A DNA stretch of 64,000 nucleotides from Bowmanella pacifica (GTDB lineage Bacteria; Pseudomonadota; Gammaproteobacteria; Enterobacterales; Alteromonadaceae), in NCBI RefSeq assembly GCF_014645355.1, contig NZ_BMLS01000001.1, positions 1,390,186 through 1,454,185 on the forward strand, read 5' to 3'. The notes beneath the pieces were generated by a model. That model had not been told where the DNA came from, did no database searches, and was given only the letters and a program-made list of their open reading frames with translations. A program made the translations under genes and the position numbers. Position 1 is the first letter of the stretch; each line of letters begins with the position of its first letter. Of this stretch, positions 41,842 through 51,263 are shown in pieces.

Positions 41842-44586
41842 CTAATGGGCCTCTTCCCAGTTGTCCCCGCTGCCAGCTTCCACGACTAGCGGTACGTTAA
41901 GGCTCGCCGCCTCTTCCATTAGTTTGACGATTTTTTGCCTGTTTTCTTCCAGTTTCTGTTCTTTTATTTCAAATACCAGTTCGTCGTGTACTTGCATAAT
42001 CATGCGTACATCATCGGTCGGCTGCTGACTTATCCATTTGTCTACCTCCAGCATGGCCTTTTTGATGATATCTGCGGCCGTACCCTGCATGGGAGCGTTA
42101 ATGGCTGCTCGTTCTGCGCCTTTGCGTCGAGCAGCATTGCTGGACTTAATTTCTGGTAGATAAAGCCGGCGACCAAATACCGTGCTGACGTAGCCCTGTT
42201 CTTTGGCATGCTCACGGGTGGCTTCCATATATTTCAATACGCCTGGATAGCGCTCGAAATATAAATCCATATAGCTCTGCGCTTCGTTGCGAGGAATGTC
42301 CAACTGCTGTGACAGACCAAAGGCCGACATGCCATAGATCAGTCCGAAATTGATGGCTTTGGCGCTGCGTCTCTGATCTGCTGTTACTTCTTCTAAAGGC
42401 ACGCCGAAGACCTCGGCAGCTGTAGCACGGTGAATGTCTTTGCCTTGAGCAAACGCCGTTAACAGCCCATTGTCGGCAGATAAGTGCGCCATAATTCTCA
42501 ATTCGATTTGTGAATAGTCAGCTGCCACGATTTTGTAGCCAGGCGACGCAACAAAAGCCTGTCTGACCCGGCGTCCTTCTTCTGTTCTGATTGGAATATT
42601 TTGTAAGTTAGGGTCGGTGGATGACAGCCTGCCTGTCGCCGCAACGGCTTGATGGTAGGATGTGTGTACCCGCCCGGTACGATGATTGATCATCTTGGGC
42701 AGTTTATCTGTATAGGTGTTCTTTAACTTACTTAACCCACGGTATTCCATTAACAGCTTAGGCAACGGGTACTGATGGGCGAGCACTTGCAGTACCTCCT
42801 CTGAGGTGGATGGCACGCCTTTGGGCGTTTTCTTAATTACCGGCAGATTCATTTTCTCAAAAAGAATTTCCTGTAATTGTTTGGGAGAGCCTAGGTTAAA
42901 TTCGCAGCCAGCGAGTTCATGCACTTGTTTTTCCAGTTCAACAATTCGGCTGGCAAGTTGTTGGCTTTGGTGCTTGAGTTTTTGGCTGTCTATCAGCACA
43001 CCTTGTACTTCCATTTTGGAAAGGACGCTGGCCAGTGGTACTTCGATGTCTTGTAAGATCGCTTTAAGTTCGGGAACTTGCTCCAGCTCGGGCCACATTG
43101 TTTGGTGCAGTCTGAGCGTGATATCGGCGTCTTCAGCCGCATAGTGCGCTGCTTGTTCCAGCGGAATCTGGTTAAAGGTGAGCTGTTTGGCACCTTTACC
43201 GGCAATATCTTCAAAGTGGACAGTGTTATGGCCTAGCAGGCGCTCCGCCAAGCTGTCCATATCATGGCGTCCTGCTACGCTGTTATTTACATAGGATTCC
43301 AGCATGGTATCAAAGGCAATGCCTTGTAAATTGATGCCATGATTGGCTAATACATTCTTGTCGTACTTTATATGCTGTCCGACTTTCAAGCATTGGGGAT
43401 CTTCCAGCAGCGGCTTCAGTTGCGCTAATACCCAGGTCCGATCTAGCTGCTCAGGTGCATCAACATAATCATGCCCAATCGGTAGGTAGGCTGCTTCGCC
43501 GGGGGCAACAGCAAAACAGAAACCCACCAGTTCTGCTTCCATATAATTCAGACTGGTGGTTTCTGTATCTAATGCGATTAGTGGTGCTGCTTTTAGCTTG
43601 TCCAGCCAGCGGGCAAAGTGTGTCTCATCCAGAATGGTTTCATATTGATCCGAACTAATATCAGCCGCCTTTGCTGAAGGGGTAGTTGCTTTGCCTGCCG
43701 GTGCATCATGAGCCAGTTCTTCTAACCAGCGTTTAAACTCCATCTCTGCAAACAAGCTTGCCAATTGTTGTTTATCGGCTTGTCCTGGTGTTAGCTCCTC
43801 TGGCCTTAAGGGTAATGGAACATCGGTTTTTATCGTGGCTAATTGGTACGACAGCTTGGCTTGTGTTTCATATTCTTGCATCTTAGCTGCCATGGTCTTG
43901 GCACCACGAAACTCAAGCTGAGCAATGTCATTCAAGTTGGAATAGATGTCGTCTATTCCCCCTAGTCCTTGCAACATAGCCAGCGCGCTCTTATCCCCAA
44001 CACCAGGGACGCCTGGAATATTGTCGACCTTGTCACCTTTAAGCGCCAATAAGTCAATAATCAGCTCGGGGGGAACGCCAAACTTCTCCACTACGCCGGC
44101 AGGATCAAGCAGGGTATTGGTCATGGTATTGATCAGTGACACATTTTCATCAACCAACTGAGCCATGTCCTTATCACCTGTGCTGATAAGCGTTGGGATC
44201 CCGGCTTCACTGGCTTGTTTGGCCAAGGTGCCGATAACATCATCGGCTTCCACGCCTTCGATCACTATGATGGGAAGCCCCATGGCCTTAATGATCTCGT
44301 GAATCGGCTCAATCTGAATCCTCAGATCATCCGGCATAGGCGGGCGGTGGGCCTTATACTCCGGATAAATGTCATCTCGGAAGGTCTTACCTTTGGCATC
44401 AAATACAACAGCCATATGAGTAGGGTGAAACTGCTTGATCAAGCTGCGAAGCATATTGATCACGCCATAAACGGCGTTGGTAGGCTGACCTTTGGAATTA
44501 GACAGATCCCTGATGGCGTGAAACGCCCTGAACAAATAAGAAGATCCATCCACTAGGATCAGGGGGTAAGCAGGTTGTGTTGACAT
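41842..44586 (-). CDS. polA: DNA polymerase I
   Basis: This 914-residue protein has three activities: 5'-3' exonuclease (1-290; [31 protein letters not shown]), 3'-5' exonuclease (about 325-515; [13 protein letters not shown] with D and [13 protein letters not shown]) and polymerase with motif [15 protein letters not shown], motif [15 protein letters not shown] and motif [12 protein letters not shown]. All catalytic acids are present. It ends about 80 bases before spf. Three perfect DnaA boxes lie in its upstream gap. Confidence 0.98.
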   Translation of the reverse strand: MSTQPAYPLILVDGSSYLFRAFHAIRDLSNSKGQPTNAVYGVINMLRSLIKQFHPTHMAVVFDAKGKTFRDDIYPEYKAHRPPMPDDLRIQIEPIHEIIKAMGLPIIVIEGVEADDVIGTLAKQASEAGIPTLISTGDKDMAQLVDENVSLINTMTNTLLDPAGVVEKFGVPPELIIDLLALKGDKVDNIPGVPGVGDKSALAMLQGLGGIDDIYSNLNDIAQLEFRGAKTMAAKMQEYETQAKLSYQLATIKTDVPLPLRPEELTPGQADKQQLASLFAEMEFKRWLEELAHDAPAGKATTPSAKAADISSDQYETILDETHFARWLDKLKAAPLIALDTETTSLNYMEAELVGFCFAVAPGEAAYLPIGHDYVDAPEQLDRTWVLAQLKPLLEDPQCLKVGQHIKYDKNVLANHGINLQGIAFDTMLESYVNNSVAGRHDMDSLAERLLGHNTVHFEDIAGKGAKQLTFNQIPLEQAAHYAAEDADITLRLHQTMWPELEQVPELKAILQDIEVPLASVLSKMEVQGVLIDSQKLKHQSQQLASRIVELEKQVHELAGCEFNLGSPKQLQEILFEKMNLPVIKKTPKGVPSTSEEVLQVLAHQYPLPKLLMEYRGLSKLKNTYTDKLPKMINHRTGRVHTSYHQAVAATGRLSSTDPNLQNIPIRTEEGRRVRQAFVASPGYKIVAADYSQIELRIMAHLSADNGLLTAFAQGKDIHRATAAEVFGVPLEEVTADQRRSAKAINFGLIYGMSAFGLSQQLDIPRNEAQSYMDLYFERYPGVLKYMEATREHAKEQGYVSTVFGRRLYLPEIKSSNAARRKGAERAAINAPMQGTAADIIKKAMLEVDKWISQQPTDDVRMIMQVHDELVFEIKEQKLEENRQKIVKLMEEAASLNVPLVVEAGSGDNWEEAH

Positions 44587-44655
44587 GTTTAGGCGCTCTG
44601 GCTTGCGAATGCCGGTAAGGATGCCACAAGCGATGGCATTCAGCCATGCATTGCT

Positions 44656-44828
44656 TTATCCACAGTCTTTGTATGTTGTGGATAAGTTTGTTGATGAAGT
44701 TTTCTATTGCGCAGGCGTGAACATTGCCCGAAAAGCGGCAAATGCTCAAAAGTCTTTAAAATACTGGCTTGCTATTAAAACAGGGGACATCTAGACCTGT
44801 TGTTATTCTTATAATCCTTTGTGGATAA
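44656..44828. promoter_or_regulatory. Cluster of three perfect DnaA boxes upstream of polA
   Basis: The 399-base gap between polA and elbB (divergent) contains TTATCCACA at 44656-44664 (plus), and its complement at 44677-44685 and 44820-44828 (minus). The first two form an inverted pair 12 bases apart. The third lies close to a TATAAG -10-like element on the polA strand. The rest of the gap shows nothing I recognise. Confidence 0.7.
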
Positions 44829-44985
44829 CGCGCGGAGACAGAATTTACACTTGGCCCCGGCGGAACGCTACTCTACCATACCCCAGAGTGAAGAAAAGCC
44901 CTGATTGGTTAATTTTTAGATTGATTGGCTATGTGTTTTTTAACCAAATTGCATAAGCGAGTCTCCTTGCGCTCTGGAGCAGAAA

Positions 44986-45639
44986 ATGAACAAAGTTGCC
45001 GTGATATTAAGTGGCTGTGGTGTATTTGATGGAGCTGAAATCCACGAATCTGTGCTGACGTTGCTAGCATTAAGTCAGCGTGGGATTGCATATCAATGCT
45101 TTGCCCCTGATATGCCGCAATTACATGTGGTGAATCATCTGACTGGTGATGTGATGGAAGCTGAGCAGCGCAATGTCCTGGTGGAATCGGCCAGAATTGC
45201 TCGTGGAGAAGTGTTGCCAGTGTCAGCCTTGGTTGCTAGTGACTATGATGCATTATTGGTCCCTGGCGGTTTTGGTGCTGCCAAGAATCTATCTGACTTT
45301 GCCCTGGCGGGCGCAGACTGCCAGGTGCAAGCAGAAGTGTTGCGGGGGTGCCGTGAATTTGCCGAGTTGGGTAAGCCGGCTGGCTATATGTGTATTGCGC
45401 CAGCTGTGGCGGCTCGTGTTTATCCTGAAGGTGTAAGGCTGACCATAGGCAACGACAAGGGCACCGCTGACGCTATTCGTGCCATGGGAGCTGAACACGT
45501 GGATTGTGACGTTGAAAACGTCGTTGTCGATGAAGGCCATAAGTTGGTAACCACACCTGCCTATATGTTAGCCAATAATATCGCCGAGGCCGCGCAGGGG
45601 ATCAGTAAGTTGGTTGACACCCTATTATCGTTTCGATGA
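44986..45639 (+). CDS. elbB: Glyoxalase ElbB, DJ-1/PfpI superfamily
   Basis: This 217-residue protein begins KVAVILSGCGVFDGAEIHES, has the ALLVPGGFGAAKNLSDFA nucleophile-elbow region and the catalytic Cys in KPAGYMCIAPAVA, all typical of ElbB. E. coli ElbB has glyoxalase activity and was linked to isoprenoid production. The stop is overlapped by the ribosome site of the next regulator gene, so the two form an operon. Confidence 0.95.
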   Translation: MNKVAVILSGCGVFDGAEIHESVLTLLALSQRGIAYQCFAPDMPQLHVVNHLTGDVMEAEQRNVLVESARIARGEVLPVSALVASDYDALLVPGGFGAAKNLSDFALAGADCQVQAEVLRGCREFAELGKPAGYMCIAPAVAARVYPEGVRLTIGNDKGTADAIRAMGAEHVDCDVENVVVDEGHKLVTTPAYMLANNIAEAAQGISKLVDTLLSFR

Positions 45640-45649
45640 GGAGTGTGAG

Positions 45650-46276
45650 TTGCAGAGTCGTGCCGATAAGATCTTGTACTTGCTGAAGCATAGAGGGGAA
45701 ATGACCGCTCAGGAGCTTGCTGAAGCTTTACAGATAACGGCTATGGGGGCAAGACAGCATCTATTGCAGTTGGCTGGCGATGAACTGGTTTCTCATTCTT
45801 TTCAGCCTGCTCAAGTGGGGCGGCCCAAACAATATTGGCATTTGACTGAGTCAGCGCAGCGGCGCTTTGCCGATATGCATGGTCAACTTAGTGTGCACTT
45901 GCTTGAGTCGGTTCGTGCAGAGTTTGGTGAAGTGGGGCTGCAACAGGTTATTGCCCGACGGGAAGCCACCATGCGCCAGGATTATCTGGCGAAAATGAAT
46001 GGTTTGGCAGATTTGACAGACAAGCTGGATTGCTTATGTCAGATACGTAATCGCGAAGGCTATATGGCCAGCTGGTATGAAGAGTCCGGCGTAGGGTATT
46101 GGTTCATTGAAAACCACTGCCCGATTTGCGCCGCTGCGACTTGTTGTGACGGTTTTTGTCAATCAGAGTTGGCATTGTTCCAAATCTGCATAGGTGACGA
46201 GCATCATGTGCAGCGCCGGGAGCATATACTGGATGGGGCGAGGCGCTGCGCTTATCTGATTACTAGACGGAACTAG
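45650..46276 (+). CDS. Winged-helix regulator with C-terminal Cys cluster (SufR-like)
   Basis: This 208-residue protein has an N-terminal winged helix (about 5-75: MTAQELAEALQITAMGARQH, GRPKQYWHLT) and a C-terminal cluster ENHCPICAAATCCDGFCQSE (about 157-176) with five Cys. The spacing resembles SufR-like and related regulators that bind an iron-sulfur cluster. I chose a TTG start at 45650 because GAGGAG lies 6 bases upstream. It lies 10 bases after elbB. Targets unknown; control of elbB or of iron-sulfur/oxidative stress genes is a guess. Confidence 0.88.
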   Translation: MQSRADKILYLLKHRGEMTAQELAEALQITAMGARQHLLQLAGDELVSHSFQPAQVGRPKQYWHLTESAQRRFADMHGQLSVHLLESVRAEFGEVGLQQVIARREATMRQDYLAKMNGLADLTDKLDCLCQIRNREGYMASWYEESGVGYWFIENHCPICAAATCCDGFCQSELALFQICIGDEHHVQRREHILDGARRCAYLITRRN

Positions 46277-46310
46277 TGCAGCGGCCTTCTCATTGATGCT
46301 TGCTAGATAG

Positions 46311-46332
46311 GTCTCCGTATTGCTACGGAGAC
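46311..46332. terminator. Hairpin between convergent regulator and M16 protease genes
   Basis: A perfect 9-bp stem GTCTCCGTA/TACGGAGAC with TTGC loop lies in the 66-base convergent gap. No U-tract on either side, so strength is doubtful. Confidence 0.5.
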
Positions 46333-46342
46333 TTACAGACTA

Positions 46343-47719
46343 TTATTCGCTGTCCTGAATGTTGACCAGCTCTAGCTGACCATATTCTTTCATCCAATCC
46401 CGAATACTTTCAGCCCGACCAACAACAACAAATTGCAGGTTGTGGTTAGGAAAGTAGCGTTCAATAAGCGTTTGACTCTTCTCTACCGTCAACGCGTTGA
46501 CCCGTTTTGAAAAGCCGTTGATAAAACCTTCATCAAAGCCATAAACAAACATATCTGACATCAGAGCGGCGAGCTGGGCCGAGGTTTCGTAGTTGGGAGG
46601 AAATTGGCCCTTTACATAGGCCTTGGCCGATTCCAGCGTGGATTGATCAATGCCTTGTTGCCATAATTTTTGATAGGTCTGTAAGGCCAGGTCAATGGCT
46701 TGCTTGGTGGTATCGGTTTTCGTAAAGGTGGAAATATAGAAACTGCCACCCTGCTGGTGGGATTCAAAGCGGCTACGGGCGCCATAAGTTAAGCCAGAGT
46801 TAACCCGTAATTCGTCATTTAACCAAGAGGTAAAGCGTCCCCCTAAGATGGTGTTTATAACATTGACGGCGACATAGTCCGGATTACTCATTGCCATGCC
46901 CGGCCCGCCAATCATAAAGGTGCTCTCTACCGCATCAGGTTTGTCTACCAACAGGACTTGGGCTTGCTTGGGTGATGCCGGCGTTACCAGTTGTGCACGA
47001 GCCGGAGCATTGCCTTGCCAGTCTGCAAATAGCTTGTTCAGCTCACTTTTAAGCTGTTTGGTGTCAAAATCGCCGGCGACTATCAGCGCGGTGTTATCGG
47101 GTGTGTACCTGCGCTGATGAAAGGCTGTCACATCCGCCAGTGTGATATCTGCGACCGAGGCGCGAGAACCGTCAATCTCGCTTGCATAGGGATGTCCTTT
47201 GAATAGCTGCGTATTGAAGTAATCCCTAATAACGGCTTTGGGGCTTTCGGTTTTCTGTTGCAGGTTGGCTAAGTAGCGCTGCTTGTGTCCGGCAAACTCC
47301 TGGCTGTCAAATGCTGGGGTCAGCAGACTGTCTTTTACCCATTTCAGTACCTGGCTCAGATCTTTACTGGCCATGGAGGCTGACAAACTAGAGTATTCCA
47401 GCTCGGCATCGGCGTTCAGTTGTGCGCCAATGAAGTCCAGTTTGGCTTCCAGCTCGGCACGGGGGAGTTGCTGGGTACCGAGTATCAGGTTGGCTGCAGT
47501 CAGTTTAGCCAGCCCCGCCTTGTTGTCGTCTATAGCCCCGGCCTTAACCGTCACCACCAGGTCGACAAGCGGGACCTCATGCTGCTCCATCAAATACAAG
47601 GTCAGGCCGTTTTGCAGTGTTACCTTTTCATAATCAGGCAAACTGAAATCTGCAGCCGAGCTACTCAGGCTGACACAAACCAGGCTAATACAGCTGATTA
47701 GCTTATAAATCTTGTTCAT
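46343..47719 (-). CDS. M16 family peptidase-like protein, non-catalytic partner
   Basis: This 458-residue protein has a signal peptide (MNKIYKLISCISLVCVSLSSSAA) and two M16 halves. The zinc motif is lost: where the active enzyme has HFFEH, this one reads GLAKLTAANLIL. It keeps the R/Y substrate-binding region GLTYGARSRFE in the second half. It overlaps the upstream catalytic M16 gene by 17 bases, with GGAGG ahead of its ATG. Such pairs form heterodimers in which this half grips substrate. Predicted periplasmic. Confidence 0.92.
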   Translation of the reverse strand: MNKIYKLISCISLVCVSLSSSAADFSLPDYEKVTLQNGLTLYLMEQHEVPLVDLVVTVKAGAIDDNKAGLAKLTAANLILGTQQLPRAELEAKLDFIGAQLNADAELEYSSLSASMASKDLSQVLKWVKDSLLTPAFDSQEFAGHKQRYLANLQQKTESPKAVIRDYFNTQLFKGHPYASEIDGSRASVADITLADVTAFHQRRYTPDNTALIVAGDFDTKQLKSELNKLFADWQGNAPARAQLVTPASPKQAQVLLVDKPDAVESTFMIGGPGMAMSNPDYVAVNVINTILGGRFTSWLNDELRVNSGLTYGARSRFESHQQGGSFYISTFTKTDTTKQAIDLALQTYQKLWQQGIDQSTLESAKAYVKGQFPPNYETSAQLAALMSDMFVYGFDEGFINGFSKRVNALTVEKSQTLIERYFPNHNLQFVVVGRAESIRDWMKEYGQLELVNIQDSE

Positions 47720-49037
47720 GGCTGTCCTCCTGAGCATCCAGAATACCAACGGTGCGATTGGCTTTTTTAAGATATTGGCGGGCGACACGTTGAATGTCGG
47801 TTACGTTAAGAGCCTCCAGTTTGGTTGGGGCGTCAAACAGGGCTCGATAGTCACCAAAGTACATCTCGTAAGTGCCCAATGTATTGGCTTTACCGTTGAT
47901 GGTGGCCATCTCCCGATAAAAGTCTACGAGGCGACGGTTTTTAACTTTTTGCAGCTCCTGTTCCGTAATGCCGTCTTTCTTTATCGCCTGTAGCTGGGCG
48001 ATGATGCCTTTTTCCAATTGTTCGGCGCTTTTACCCGGACTGGCAACCGCGTAGATATAAAACAAATTGGGGTCTATGGACTCGGGAAAGTAGGCGAAGA
48101 GATCGCTGGCAAGCTGCTGAGAAAAGACCAAACTGCTTTGCAATCTTGAGCTATTACCTGTAGCCAGAATATCGGCTAGAACGGACAGCGCATAGTAGTC
48201 TTCATGTCGTGAGTTGGGGACGTGAAATGCCATCATTAGATTTGGACTGGATACCGAGGCTTTGTGCAAATAAACCCGGCGTTCACCTTTTTGCGGTGGC
48301 TCAATAGTATGTACTTCACGCGGCGGGGTTTGTGCTGGTATGGCGGCAAAATGTTTTGTCGCCGCTTTCTTTACTTCTTCCACTGTGACATCACCAGCGA
48401 CAACCATTACGGCATTATTGGGGGCATAGTATGTTTTGTGGAATTGCACTAGGTCTTGCAAAGACCAGTTTTCTATATCAGATTCATGGCCGATCACTGA
48501 CCAACTGTAAGGGTGAGCGCGAAATGCACTGCCTTTCACTTCTTCCCAGATGGCGCGAAAGTTTGAGTTTTCCAGCCCCGTAGAGCGCTCTGAAATGACT
48601 ACGCCTCGTTCACTTTCCACCATTTGCGGGTCAATGGCTAAGTGTTCGATTCGGTCTGCTTCAAGTTCGAAAATTAAATCCAACTGTTCGGCCGGAAACC
48701 AGTTGGTGTAAACGGTCAGATTTTCCGTGGTATAGGCATTGTTGCTGCCGCCTGCGGCTTCCATGGTACGGTCAAATTCCTTGGGGCCGTATTTTTTCGC
48801 TCCATTGAACATCATATGTTCAAAGAAATGTGACAGGCCGGTGATACCCGGATATTCGTTACGTGACCCTACTCGCCAGAACAAGTAAGAGTTTGCGTTA
48901 GGTATTGAGTGGTCTTCCAGCACTAAAAACTTCATGCCGTTTTCCAGGCTGAACGTCTGTACGTTATCCGTGACCGGACTGGCCAGAACTGGCACGGCAA
49001 TGGCTGCCAACAGACTCCATATTGCTATTTTTTTCAT
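47703..49037 (-). CDS. M16 family zinc metallopeptidase, catalytic
   Basis: This 444-residue protein has an N-terminal signal peptide (MKKIAIWSLLAAIAVPVLAS) and the inverted zinc motif H70-FF-E73-H74, followed by a Glu about 77 residues later (ESERGVVISE), as in pitrilysin-type peptidases. The second half lacks the motif. Works with the product of the overlapping downstream gene. The likely role is periplasmic degradation of peptides; substrate unknown. Confidence 0.95.
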   Translation of the reverse strand: MKKIAIWSLLAAIAVPVLASPVTDNVQTFSLENGMKFLVLEDHSIPNANSYLFWRVGSRNEYPGITGLSHFFEHMMFNGAKKYGPKEFDRTMEAAGGSNNAYTTENLTVYTNWFPAEQLDLIFELEADRIEHLAIDPQMVESERGVVISERSTGLENSNFRAIWEEVKGSAFRAHPYSWSVIGHESDIENWSLQDLVQFHKTYYAPNNAVMVVAGDVTVEEVKKAATKHFAAIPAQTPPREVHTIEPPQKGERRVYLHKASVSSPNLMMAFHVPNSRHEDYYALSVLADILATGNSSRLQSSLVFSQQLASDLFAYFPESIDPNLFYIYAVASPGKSAEQLEKGIIAQLQAIKKDGITEQELQKVKNRRLVDFYREMATINGKANTLGTYEMYFGDYRALFDAPTKLEALNVTDIQRVARQYLKKANRTVGILDAQEDSHEQDL

Positions 49038-49215
49038 CCTATTCTCCGTAGGGTAGGGATCTGGCTAGTGTATGTGTGTCTGAATAGTTGCACCAGTTGT
49101 GCCTTGTAAGAAACTTTTTCACTTGTCGCCGGGTAAGGGAACTGAAATTGGGGCTTTTGATTTGATCTCAGTCGGTCAATAATTGGGTATTGATCATGAA
49201 ACCAATCAACTCCTT

Positions 49216-49632
49216 ATGTATCGGCGTGTTTACTTGGTGGGTTTTCGGCCTCATCTACAGGGGGAAATACGTGAAACGGCCTTGAATTTGGCGTTGCCGT
49301 TGCATTTCTTCCATGCTCTGCAGGACAATGCTGAATCCGGCCAGATGCAGATTGATAATATCTTAGGGGAGCGCTTACGGCAGAGCATCAATAGTTTTCT
49401 GCTAAGCAGTGCGGACTGGGTTGTCTTTGCATTGGGGAGCGAAGCCGATACTCGGCAATTAGCAAGCGATGTAACTCTTGCTATGGCACAGGGCAAGGAC
49501 ATTGTGTTTTTGCATGATGCTAAATTAGGTGCGCCGCCAGCCTGTCTGGAGCAAATTGCCTGTTATGTGGCGGATGATTATCTGCAGCTCTTGAAGTACT
49601 TAGAGCAGCACTCAGCGAAGGTAACTAGCTAA
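49216..49632 (+). CDS. Small protein of unknown function upstream of trkH
   Basis: This protein has about 138 residues from the ATG at 49216; the frame is open back to a TTG at 49183, and no start has a clear ribosome site. It begins YRRVYLVGF and has DWVVFALGSEADTRQLASD and GKDIVFLHDAKLG. The layout is remotely like nucleoside 2-deoxyribosyltransferase folds (a strand with VYLVG, an acidic turn, A.A.GK.IV.L), but I cannot confirm it. It lies 7 bases before trkH in the same direction. No signal peptide or membrane helix. Confidence 0.72.
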   Translation: MYRRVYLVGFRPHLQGEIRETALNLALPLHFFHALQDNAESGQMQIDNILGERLRQSINSFLLSSADWVVFALGSEADTRQLASDVTLAMAQGKDIVFLHDAKLGAPPACLEQIACYVADDYLQLLKYLEQHSAKVTS

Positions 49633-49639
49633 GGAAAAT

Positions 49640-51091
49640 ATGCAGTACCGTACAATAATTAGGATTCTCGGCCTGCTGGTTGCCTTGTTCAGCGTTACCA
49701 TGATTCCGCCTGCGGTGGTTTCTCTGATTTACGCCGATGGTGGGGGATTACCCTTTATGCTGGCGTTCTTCCTGTGTTTGGTCACAGGTATTCTCGCTTG
49801 GTATCCCAATAGAGCCCATCGTAATGAACTGCGAGCAAAGGAAGGCTTTCTGATTGTCGCTTTGTTCTGGACGGTACTGGCCAGTTTTGGTGCTTTGCCT
49901 TTCTTATTGCTTGAACAGCCACAGATGTCTGTGACCGATGCATTTTTTGAGGCTTTTTCTGGATTAACCACCACTGGGGCAACTGTCATTGAGGGGATTG
50001 ATTATCTGCCCAAGGCCGTACAATTCTATCGTCAGCAATTACAGTGGCTTGGTGGCATGGGAATCATTGTTCTGGCCGTGGCCATTCTGCCGATATTAGG
50101 GGTAGGGGGAATGCAGCTTTATCGTGCTGAAATTCCCGGTCCGGTCAAAGATTCTAAGATGACGCCCAGAATTGCCGACACGGCGAAGCATCTATGGTTT
50201 ATCTACCTGGGATTGACCATTGCCTGTATGGTGGCGTATTGGGCGGCTGGGATGAATTGGTTTGACGCTATTTGCCATGCATTCTCCACTGTTGCCATTG
50301 GTGGCTTTTCTAATTATGACGCGAGTTTAGGTCATTTCGACAGCCCGGCCATCAACCTGGTTTGTGTGGCGTTCCTGTGGGTATCTGCACTTAACTTTGC
50401 GTTGCACTACAACGCCTTTAGCAATCGTAGCTTAAAAGCCTATTGGCATGACCCGGAACTACGGGCGTTTTTCCTGATTCAATTTGTGCTGGTGGCTATT
50501 TGTTTCGTCACATTGACAGCCCATAATTGGTATGCAGATGTAGAAACTGCGCTGGATCAGGCCTTGTTTCACGCTGTTTCGATCAGTTCTACTGCGGGAT
50601 TTGCCACAGACAGTTTTGCAGACTGGCCGGTCTTTTTGCCAATTTTACTTATCTTCGCCAGCTTTATCGGTGGCTGTGCCAGTTCAACCGGTGGTGGCTT
50701 GAAGGTAGTACGTGTGCTGCTGCTATTTTTGCAGGGCAGAAGAGAGGTCGACCGCTTAATTCACCCTAAAGCGATTTATTCGGTAAAGCTGGGGGATCGG
50801 GCGTTGCCAGACCGGGTGGTTGAAGCAGTGTGGGGCTTCTTCTCGGCCTACACCCTGGTTTTTTTAATTATTATGATAGCGTTAGTTGCCACCGGCATGG
50901 ACAATATCACCGCCTTCTCTGCAACGGCGGCCTGCCTGAATAACCTGGGACCTGGGTTAGGGGCTGTAGCGGCCAATTTCGCCGATGTCACTGATGCAGG
51001 GAAGTGGTGGTTGGTATTAGCCATGTTGTTTGGGCGTTTGGAGGTCTTCTCTTTATTGGTACTGTTTTCGCCGACGTTTTGGCGAAGCTGA
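49640..51091 (+). CDS. trkH: Potassium uptake protein TrkH
   Basis: This 483-residue potassium channel subunit has about 10-12 transmembrane helices with four pore loops: SGLTTTGATV, STVAIGGFSNYD, SISSTAGFATDSF and AACLNNLGPGLG. AAGGA precedes the ATG. It forms a complex with TrkA, whose gene is 1.7 kb further on the opposite strand, rather than adjacent. Confidence 0.97.
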   Translation: MQYRTIIRILGLLVALFSVTMIPPAVVSLIYADGGGLPFMLAFFLCLVTGILAWYPNRAHRNELRAKEGFLIVALFWTVLASFGALPFLLLEQPQMSVTDAFFEAFSGLTTTGATVIEGIDYLPKAVQFYRQQLQWLGGMGIIVLAVAILPILGVGGMQLYRAEIPGPVKDSKMTPRIADTAKHLWFIYLGLTIACMVAYWAAGMNWFDAICHAFSTVAIGGFSNYDASLGHFDSPAINLVCVAFLWVSALNFALHYNAFSNRSLKAYWHDPELRAFFLIQFVLVAICFVTLTAHNWYADVETALDQALFHAVSISSTAGFATDSFADWPVFLPILLIFASFIGGCASSTGGGLKVVRVLLLFLQGRREVDRLIHPKAIYSVKLGDRALPDRVVEAVWGFFSAYTLVFLIIMIALVATGMDNITAFSATAACLNNLGPGLGAVAANFADVTDAGKWWLVLAMLFGRLEVFSLLVLFSPTFWRS

Positions 51092-51122
51092 CAGGGTTTT
51101 AACAGTATCCTAAGGACAGAGC

Positions 51123-51263
51123 ATGCCAGCGACTGAGTGGAAACGCTGGTTTTATCACCGCTATCTGATAGAGTCTGATTGTTTACATTTTTCATACAAA
51201 CGGGCTCAATGGACCAACCAAGAAACGGAGCCTCTGGGGGTTAACTTATGTTTGCTTATATAG
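51123..51263 (+). CDS. Possible 46-residue small protein ahead of the EAL-HDOD gene
   Basis: An ATG at 51123 with AAGGA 6 bases upstream opens 46 codons, beginning MPATEWKRWFYHRYLIES and rich in aromatic and basic residues. It ends 16 bases inside the EAL-HDOD gene in another frame, which would couple the two. The ribosome site is better than that of the following gene. I recognise no family. Confidence 0.4.
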   Translation: MPATEWKRWFYHRYLIESDCLHFSYKRAQWTNQETEPLGVNLCLLI

